64,000 nucleotides of DNA from Patiria miniata (Eukaryota > Echinodermata > Asteroidea > Valvatida > Asterinidae). This document shows positions 56,711 to 64,000 of this stretch, in pieces; the stretch's first letter is position 1, and each line of letters starts with the position of its first letter. Both the position numbers and the translations under genes were made by a program. The notes below the pieces were generated by a model, which ran no database searches, had not been told where the DNA came from, and saw nothing but the letters and a program-made list of their open reading frames with translations. The stretch covers positions 19,175,512 through 19,239,511 of the forward strand of contig NW_024037048.1 in the NCBI RefSeq assembly GCF_015706575.1, in the 5' to 3' direction.

Positions 56711-58430
56711 TCTCAATTCCATGCAACATGTATTTCTTGAGTTATCTTCCGGAAACCGAGCGTGTTGTTGTTTTGTCATCAAATAAGGGATATATTATTT
56801 TTTTTTAACTACTCCTCTATAAATTAAAAAGTGTGGTGTTGTCTATGATGACCAATCAGAAGATATAGTTTCACTCCAAAACAACACAATTATTTTCTCT
56901 AAATATTTAACAGGCAAATGTTGCAAGTCAAACTTTACATCTAGTCAAAATTTCAATCCCATAAAAGGACTAGTTTTAGAGCAATCGTGTGGCGTAGGTG
57001 TCACACGATTTTCTGGAGGCCGTGACTTCACTTTGGATGGGCTTTGTCCGTGTTACTGAAATTATATTGCCGCCGATAATCTGTGTTTTTCTCTCGATAT
57101 TTATCATGCTTGTGTTAACTGTCATGCTCAACCTCTATAGGAAAAATTCCAATGCAATATAACAAATATTTTTGAGTTATCGTGTGACATTATGTGTGAT
57201 TGTGTTTCTGTTTAATAATATGGTTGATATTCTGGACAGTGACTTCAGTTGGGAATGTAGTTTAATTGTCGGTGTTATACAAAAAACCGATAATCTCTAT
57301 TTTGTCTGTCAGTATTTAACAGGCTTGCGGTGCCAGTCATGATTAACGTACAACTATATAGTATTGAGTAAAAAGTGATTTGTACAAAATTCATAGAACA
57401 AGAACGAAAATGAGATCGAAACAATTAAATGTTTTAAACGTGAAAAATATTATCCAAATGAAGCAACGTTCATGGCAAAAAAGTCACAATTCCTTTTCAA
57501 GAAGAAAAGAAATTCCCAAGAGGTTCCGTTGTTTCATTTTTTTCAAGGGCATTTCACCCAAACTCTTTTCAACTACTCTTTGCTTTCTGATTGTCTCGCG
57601 CAGAGACAGCTGTACCCAGCGGTTTAATCTTTCAATAGAGGGCGCACCACATGCACAGTGGTCGCTACTGTGCTACATGACTGCTAACACGCAGAGTCAA
57701 CACGAACTGGTATTGAATAAAAAGAAGACACTAATGGTTCGGACAATATCTCATGGAACACTGAACGTATTAACTCAGTATTTCGTTGAATAATTGTTAA
57801 TTATGTGTTACGATCGCCGGTACCATTTCAAATGAATTCGTCAAAGAACAAAATAATGTGAGCAAATAAACAACTTAGTGTGTGAAACCTGAAAAATACC
57901 TTCCGAATGAATGACATAGTAAATGACAGAAAATACTATATGGTTCGGTGGCCTAATTAGTCACAATTTACAAATTGTATTTTTGTGAAATTCCGACCAA
58001 TAATTCTTCATAATGTATCACATTCAGGAGTATATTTTCATGGGAATTCGTTGAACAAGAACGAAAACGAGATCGAAACGAGATAGTGGACTGAAGTCGG
58101 TGCGCGGTGAGCGGTGTTTGTTTAGCGCGCCCTCTTATGGAAGAAATTGATGCACGGATAAAAATAACACGGAGTGTCCTCACAATGCTAATTCCTTCAA
58201 TTGTTTTACATTCATTCGTTGGCGGTTCCTGTCAATTTTCAAGATGCTCTTGTCAAATATCATGGCAAAATATAAGAGGAAATGTCATATTTATGCAATG
58301 TGTTTATCTTGAGTTAATACAATAACTGTGTTTACACTGTTGAGGCAGAGAAAACGACATTTTTTATTCTCAATTTTCTACCTTGTTTGTCTTTTTTTCA
58401 TGACCAATCATCTAGCCAGAATTCAATTCA
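56710..58430. other. Stretch without confident features
   Basis: AT-rich DNA. A motif AGAACAAGAACGAAAATGAG then ATCGAAAC at about 57397 recurs near 58047, suggesting an old local duplication. A 137-codon plus-strand frame (57380-57793) is Lys/Ser-rich at first and has no family resemblance. Confidence 0.4.
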
Positions 58431-58439
58431 ATGCGTCTC

Positions 58440-59800
58440 TTAATTTTTTGAGATAGCGTGTCTACATGAACTATCGTTTCTGTGCAAGAGTGAGGCAAAT
58501 GTTCTGTTTGGACTGTGACTGCAGCCTATAGCCAAGTTTTACTCCGTGTTGACGCAAGACACTGCTGATGGGGAGAAAAACAATATTTTGTCTCAATCTT
58601 CTGTCTTGTTTGTCTATTTGTCATGATCAGCCATTTGGCCACAATTCAATTCGATGCATCACTTAATTTTTGAGATAGCGTGTCCAGCCGGACTATCGTT
58701 TCTGTGCAAAAGTGAGGCAAATGTTCTGTTTGGACTGCAACTGCAGCCGATCACCAAGTTTTTCTCCGTGTTGCGACACAAGACACTGTTAAAGAAGAGC
58801 AAAACAATATTTTGTCTCAATCTTCTGTCTTGTTTTTCTGCTTTTCATGACCAATCATCTGGCCACAATTCAATTCGATGCATCACTTAATTTTTGAGAT
58901 CCAGCTTGACTATCGTATCTGTGCAAAAGTGAGGCAAATGTTATGTTTGGGCTGCGTCTGCAGCCCATCGCAAAGTTTTTTCTCTGTGTTGCGACACAAG
59001 ACACTGTTGAGGGAGAGCAAAGCAATATTTTGTCTTAATTTTCTGTCTTGTTTGTCTATTTTTCTCAACCAGTCATCTGGCAACAAATTTATTCGATGCA
59101 TCACTTAATTTTTGTGATAGCGTGCCAGCTGGACTATCGTTTCTGTGCAAAAGTGAGGCAAATGTTATGTTTGGACAGCATCTCCAGCCCATCGCCAAGT
59201 TTTTCTCTGTGTTGCGACACAAGACACTATTGAGGGAGACAAAAAATGTCGTCTCAATCTTCTGTCTTTATTGTCTACTTTCCATGACCAATCATCTGGC
59301 CACTATTCGATTCGACGCATCACTTAATTTTTCAAATAGTGTGTCCAGCAGTGCTATCGTTTCTGTGCAAAAGTGAGGCAAATGTTCTGTTTGATCTGCA
59401 ACTGCAGCCAATCACCAAGTTTTTTTCCGTGTTGCGACACAAAACAATGTTGAGGGAGAGCAAGACAATGTTTTGTCTCAATCTTCTGTCTTGTTTGTCT
59501 ATTTTTCAAAACCAGTCATCTGGCAACAATTAAATTCAATGCCTCATTTAATTTTTGAGATAGCGTGTCTACCTGGACTATCGTTTCTGTGCAAAAGTGA
59601 GACAAATGTTCTGTTTGGACTGTACTGCAGCCCATCACAAAGTTTTTCTACGTGTTGCGACACAAGACAATGTTGAGGGCGAGCAAAACAATGTTTTGTT
59701 TCAATATTCTGTCTTGTTTATTTGTCATGACCAGTCATCTGGCCACAATTCAGTTCGATGCATCACTTAATTTTTGAAATAGCTTGTCCAGCACATCATC
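58440..59800. repeat. About 220-bp tandem repeat, 6 copies
   Basis: The landmark CTATCGTTTCTGTGCAAAAG occurs at about 58474, 58694, 58911, 59134, 59357 and 59578, a spacing of 217-223 bp. Each unit also has GTGAGGCAAATGTTCTGTTT, TTGCGACACAAGACACTGTT and CCAATCATCTGGCCACAATT. Frames of 60-84 codons reopen in each unit (MHHLIFEIACPAGLSFLCKS type), but contain stops at different places in different units. Confidence 0.93.
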
Positions 59801-60355
59801 TATGATTGCACATGAAGGATATGGTTTGTTTGTGAGACTATAGCATTACACTTAATATTACCGTTCATCATATCAATCGAAATATTGTTAACATTGTAAT
59901 TGACCTTTTAAGAAAACGGTGTCATTTTTTGCGACAGTCACATGCACACTACATTGTTTCTTTTCAGTGAAAAGTTCAGGCTTTTAAAGCTGCTCTGCCC
60001 GCATTGTTTGTTTTACTAGTTTAAACAATGTAACCACTTGATTTTCTATTTCGCTCTCGGATTCACGCCGTCAGAGAAAAAAATTATAAGCTTTCTATTT
60101 CAGATTCGAGGGATTTATTGGGCTCTTATATAGTTCGAAATTTTGGTCATGTCAAAATTCTATAATTGAACGTGGGCGGATCGTTTCGATAGATGTCTCC
60201 ATCATAACAAAGTGCAAAGCTTTCATATTGCTAGAAAAAAAAATAGAAATTTAAAAACAAAATGTATTTTTCATTGTCAAAACTAACAAAATTGCACGGG
60301 CAAGCAACTATAAACTGATCACTTAATTCCGGTTATGCCATTCTACTTGTCCGAT
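59800..60355. other. Stretch with no recognisable feature
   Basis: AT-rich DNA between the 220-bp array and the CTCF-like motif cluster. Confidence 0.4.
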
Positions 60356-60357
60356 AT

Positions 60358-60591
60358 AGCGCCCTCTGTTGAACATTTGAAGAGCTCCCTCTATTGATAT
60401 AATAAACAGCTATTTTGTGATCCAATAAATAGCGCACTGTATTGAAAAACATAACAGCGCCCTCTACTGACCATACAGTTACCGACTCGCCCCCTTCCAC
60501 TTGTTAGCCCCAAACGGGAAAGGTCAATAGAGGGCGCTATTTATCTAATCAATAGAGGGCGCAGTTCTTTTATCAGTTGACAGATGGCGCC
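60358..60591. promoter_or_regulatory. Cluster of CTCF-like motifs
   Basis: CANNAGRNGGCRSY-type sites. Minus strand: 60358-60371 (CAACAGAGGGCGCT), 60383-60396 (one mismatch), 60456-60469 (CAGTAGAGGGCGCT). Plus strand: 60525-60538 (CAATAGAGGGCGCT), 60550-60563 (one mismatch), 60577-60591 (weaker). A degenerate one lies at 60431. Orientation switches once, from minus to plus. Binding is inferred from the motif only, and short dispersed repeats can carry similar strings. Confidence 0.4.
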
Positions 60592-60924
60592 AGATATCAC
60601 CACATGGGGAAATTGCAACGTGATCCACAACTCGTTTTGGAAAGGTAAATTTCAGAATAAAATACAGGATTCTTTTGGAGCAGTTATTCAAGATCAGCGT
60701 AGTAAGACACTCGTAACGTGAACGTATAGTTTTGTCCCATTCTGACTAATAAAAAAGTAATAAATTATGCTGGCATGGCTGGCCAAAAAAACGTCAGTTA
60801 AGTTAGGCCTAGGGCTAGGCTAGGCCTTGTTTGAGTTTGCATGGACAGTCCCTAATTTTCAGAAGAATTGCTCCTTTAGTACACGTCCAGCAAATACCAA
60901 CTCACGCTTTATTTAGCCGTTATA

Positions 60925-61335
60925 AATGGAGTGCCATGGCCTAGCGGTTAAAGAGCACCGGACTCATGTTCTGGTGTTTCAGAGGCAACAATGTCACGTG
61001 GGTTCGAGCCCGCCGGCGGACACTTGTGCTTAAGCAAGGCACTTGACCATTCTTGCTTCGTTCGGCTTTGGATGGGACGTAAAGCTGTAGGTCCCGTGTG
61101 TTGTATAATGCACGTTAAAGACTTGTTCGCTAAGTAAGAGAAGGGGTTCGCCTCGGTGTCCTGGCAGTGGCCGCAGCAACTTATATTAAACCAATGAAAG
61201 GTGCTACATAATGGGTCTCATATTTCTCATGTACTTCATTCATCTAATAATAGACATAACTGCCAGTGCCTTGAGTACATATACTCCGTTGCGATAATGC
61301 CTGAATAGGCTTCTGCAACGTAACCATACAGATAC
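60925..61335 (+). mobile_element. Full-length tRNA-derived SINE, about 400 bp
   Basis: A-box region GCCATGGCCTAGCGGTTAAA and B box GGGTTCGAGCC (about 60999), then a body with CTTAAGCAAGGCACTTGACC, GGATGGGACGTAAAGCTGTA, GGTCCCGTGTGTTG and a tail region with ATGCCTGAATAGGC. The empty site is visible in the left duplicate near 4425-4440, so the insertion postdates that duplication. The body resembles conserved-core metazoan SINEs; the exact superfamily is not certain. Confidence 0.8.
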
Positions 61336-61497
61336 AGATAAAAGTGCCTTTCTGTTATCCTACGGTTTTCATAGAGATTGATGACGTGCATGCCATGAGC
61401 AGCCAGTGATGCAAGACACAGAGTCAGAGGAATGCAGCATATGATGCAATTGATGGCAGTACAGATAGCAGGTTGATCTCCAATGGGGAGCAGACAT

Positions 61498-61688
61498 GGA
61501 AAGAATGTTGCAACCTGACGCCACTTCAGCGGTACAAAGTCTATGGTGAGTCAAGAAAATTGAAGTATTTCCTAACATTAAAATTGCAAATGTTTCTTAG
61601 TCCTAGATTCAAGTCTTAGCATAATTTTTGCAATGACTGTCCTTCATTGAGATGATGTATGAGGAAAACGGCAGAGTCATATTCTTTT
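61498..61688. mobile_element. MITE 'GTTGCAACC', right duplicate copy
   Basis: The same insertion as 4599-4798, carried along in the duplication. Its right TIR is eroded into a T run. Confidence 0.65.
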
Positions 61689-62825
61689 TTTTTGGCCTAA
61701 TAGAGAGTCGGGAACTAGGACGTACAGCTTTTATGGGCGGAAACCAGTTCAAGCTAGTTCCCGATTGTCTTTTACCATTTGATATCCACTTGTGTTCACA
61801 AGCGAGATCCAGTCTACTCATTATCATAATCGATGCTTCGCGCTCGGTAACAGAATCGCACTTGGAATATTGGGACCATTGAATGTACGCTGGGCATGAA
61901 GACTACATCACAAGTTGGAAATTTAACGTGTTCGTGATTGCAAGGGGAGCTCTCAGAATTGAAAGGGAAATTTCACTTTTCTTCCGGATCGTAAATAACC
62001 TTCAGTACAACCATCTTAATCATCGATGTCTATTTGTACCTCAGGTGGCCTATTTAGTAATTGGGAGGCCATTTTGAGGGTGAAATCTGAATGTTAAAAA
62101 GACGATAAGTTGGGTCCAAGCATGGTCCAAGTTACTCGGACTACTGTAAGTGTAGTCCGAAAATTTGGGACTCTCAATACTGTGTATGAGAGTCCCAAAA
62201 CTTATGGTATTGAAAACATGCAAAGCAAGAAAAAAGACTGGCACCTGAAACAACCAGTCCAACACAGCTTCAGTACTGCATCAATCAACCATGCCAAAAG
62301 AATTTAAGAAACATGTGGCATGAAGCGGGAACTAGTCTCAATTTACTACACATTTCTCCGTAGTCAAGCCACCAGACTATTGACACTGAATGAAGAGGTC
62401 AGTCTTTTCAAATAGTTGGACCATATGGTCATGATGGTTGGACATGTACCAGTCTAGTATTTAGTCCCATTTTGAAATCACTTGACTTCCCTCTCATGTG
62501 CAAAACATTGAAGAAAAATCTCCTTTGAAAATTGAATTGAGTCTCCAAACTTGGTTGGTGAAATACTGAGGACATTTTCTTTGCCTGTTTTGTTTTGCAC
62601 GTTTCAGAGCACTCCAGAGCCCTCTGCTGTAAGTGTAACTTAGCCCTAGTCCTAGCCCAGGTTGGACTCTGTTGTGTACACGCAACGGAGTCCAGGGTAT
62701 GAATCTCTCCTGCCATAGCGAAAAAAGTTTTAACACATTTAGTATTAGTAAATATTGCTTGAGATTATATATGCTTATTGAATTCTTCTCATTGTCTTTG
62801 GGTAATGTATTTTTCTTTTCATTAG

Positions 62826-62898
62826 AAAATTGACGTGGCAGGTCACACAGTGGATGATTTGGTGAACAAGACAATAGAATACCTTCAGCCCAATCCAG
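62826..62898 (+). CDS. Endophilin-A (SH3GL-type) exon 2
   Basis: Endophilins are N-BAR/SH3 proteins that bend membrane and recruit dynamin and synaptojanin during vesicle endocytosis. Acceptor TTTTCATTAG, then KIDVAGHTVDDLVNKTIEYL, QPNP, then donor G|GTAAGA. The KTIEYLQPNP motif is diagnostic of the endophilin N-BAR domain, where exon 2 of vertebrate SH3GL genes reads [20 protein letters not shown]. Exon 1 (the amphipathic H0 helix) is not found in the window, so either a long intron places it further left or it was missed. Confidence 0.85.
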
Positions 62899-63189
62899 GT
62901 AAGAACCAAAATTGAAACATCATTGGCGCTAACCTTCCCAAATCCTCCAAAATCCTATTTGCAAAATGTAGGCTTTTGCAGGATTGAGGCTATATGGCAA
63001 AAATGTGTGCCTGATTTATGAGGATGCACTGTGTCAAGGTCTTGGGCCGGATCTTGTGATGTTCCCTGAGCTCAGGGAACCAGACTAGCTGGCTTGCATC
63101 CATTCACGGATGTGTAACCGCTTGCAAAAAAAATGCAGACTAAATAAATTGGGTAAATTTGGGCACTATTTGGACAAATCAGTTTCTTC

Positions 63190-63385
63190 CAACGATGGTC
63201 GACCGACCATCTTTTGAAATCAATACAACAATTCCACTTTTCTTAAAAATGACAGCACACCAGGTGCCATGATTTCACAGGATGTCTGAGACTGTCATTC
63301 ACCTACAGTCAAGTAAAGTATTTCATAATAATTTGGTAGTTTTGTTTGCTGATGTTTGCAAATGTCGTATATTACCTTTAATTGT
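63190..63385. mobile_element. Truncated TTAA MITE (3' part)
   Basis: GACAGCACACCAGGTGCCAT to GCAAATGTCGTATATTACCT then TTAA matches the right half of the MITE at 6839-7373 and the copies in the IFT56 blocks. It lies in the intron between the two endophilin exons. Confidence 0.65.
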
Positions 63386-63528
63386 AACCTTTGGAATAAT
63401 TACGTTTGGGGTGACTATAGAACACCGGTTTGAATCGGGTCTAAGTATTCACTTCAAACAAACCAAATAGAGATACATCTTCTATTTGTGTGCCGACCCT
63501 AATCAATCGTATTGTCTTTCCTGAACAG

Positions 63529-63654
63529 TCTCCAGAGCCATGAGTAAAGTCCGTGGTCAGAACAAGGGAGGAACCAAGCCTCAACAACCCGTAGGATTCC
63601 TGGGAGAAGTCATGCTGAAGAACGGCAGAGAATTAGGAGAAGATTCAACGTTTG
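63529..63654 (+). CDS. Endophilin-A exon 3
   Basis: Acceptor CTGAACAG, phase-1 join to exon 2, frame VSRAMSKVRGQNKGGTKPQQ, PVGFLGEVMLKNGRELGEDS, TF, donor TTTG|GTGAGC. It matches the endophilin stretch SRA..MSKIRGQEKG..L.EAMLKFGRELGDDCNFG. About seven residues present in vertebrate proteins (KLSMINT) are absent between SRA and MSK. The gene continues beyond the right edge. Confidence 0.87.
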
Positions 63655-64000
63655 GTGAGCAAGCTTCAAGATGTATTCTCTTTCCTTCTGTGGTAGACTG
63701 ATCAAAAAGCTCTCAAAAAGGTGCTCTAATCAGTGTTCCAATCCACCAACATAATATACCATGAGTATTGCGTAATTTATGTAGTGCCCAACACTTCAGA
63801 TATGCAAGGCCAAGTAAAGAAAAAAAAACAGTTTCTCGTACCTGCCCGCTGCCTTTTTTGCACCCACTTTGTATTTTTAAATTTTTTTTTATTTATAAAT
63901 GCATACATTTGCAATATACAGGTGAGTCAAAAAAGACGAACCCCAAATGGCAGGACCAATTTTTGAATGAAGTTTTGCCTGTAGCACTTTCCAAATCTAG
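63655..64000 (+). other. Endophilin intron 3, start
   Basis: AT-rich; no exon or repeat recognised before the window ends. Confidence 0.5.

Larger units (their letters stand above)
60832..62610. repeat. Duplicated intergenic block (partner 4346-4870)
   Basis: Colinear with the left copy from TTTGCATGGACAGTCCCTAA through the MITE to GTTTTGCACGTTTCAGAGCA near 62587. It is interrupted by the SINE at 60925-61335 and by extra sequence at about 61690-62580, in which a short inverted pair (GGGACTCTCAATAC and its complement side) occurs near 62168-62200. Confidence 0.75.

Noticed and set aside
57380-57793. 137-codon plus-strand frame
   Set aside because: Low-complexity basic start, no domain, no splice or promoter context.

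Overview
The window is eukaryotic: intron-containing host genes with GT/AG exons, several MITE and SINE families, satellites, and no bacterial-style gene packing. Four gene families can be recognised by translation: IFT56/TTC26 (intraflagellar transport), an SLC12-family cation-chloride cotransporter, a secreted collagen-C1q-domain protein, and an endophilin-A (SH3GL) N-BAR protein. AT-rich introns, tRNA-derived SINEs and a C1q-collagen lectin-like protein suggest a marine invertebrate, most likely a deuterostome such as an echinoderm. No species-diagnostic gene is present, so this is an inference.

Layout. At 1-5 kb lies one copy of a segmental duplication whose second copy is at 53.5-62.6 kb. 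It carries a TATA-containing promoter and a non-coding first exon that appear to belong to C1q-type genes read on the minus strand. From 5 to 13.5 kb are an unrecognised candidate exon, a 31-bp minisatellite, two TTAA-flanked MITEs that bracket a 2-kb palindrome with tRNA-like sequence in both arms, and a three-level nest (MITE, then a 2.0-kb long-inverted-repeat element, then a hAT-like MITE). From 14.2 to 32.5 kb is a 3'-terminal piece of an IFT56 gene on the minus strand. Its last three exons occur once and contain a stop and a frameshift. Two upstream exons occur four times each in tandem 3-5-kb blocks, which carry a 43-bp minisatellite at their ends.

From 33 to 36 kb are small transposons and a CR1-like LINE fragment. 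From 36.7 to 40.9 kb, on the plus strand, is an array of rearranged C-terminal exons of an SLC12 cotransporter, with a premature stop shared by two copies, ending in a recognisable last exon. At 42.3-43.1 kb is the only complete coding gene, a 266-residue secreted collagen-C1q protein on the minus strand. Related non-coding exons lie upstream of it at 43.6, 45.5 and 53.5 kb. From 45 to 53.4 kb is duplicated, satellite-rich DNA, including a 1.06-kb inverted-repeat element whose cargo is a ~21-bp satellite and a 2.5-kb array of ~50-bp repeats. At 58.4-59.8 kb is a ~220-bp tandem repeat, and at 60.36-60.59 kb a cluster of CTCF-like motifs. Two endophilin exons on the plus strand lie at the right edge and the gene runs out of the window.

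There is no operon-like cooperation between these genes. The unifying theme is repeated local duplication: C1q promoter segments, IFT56 exon pairs and SLC12 C-terminal exons have each been copied several times within 60 kb. Families were assigned by reading translations against remembered family sequences; no searches were run.
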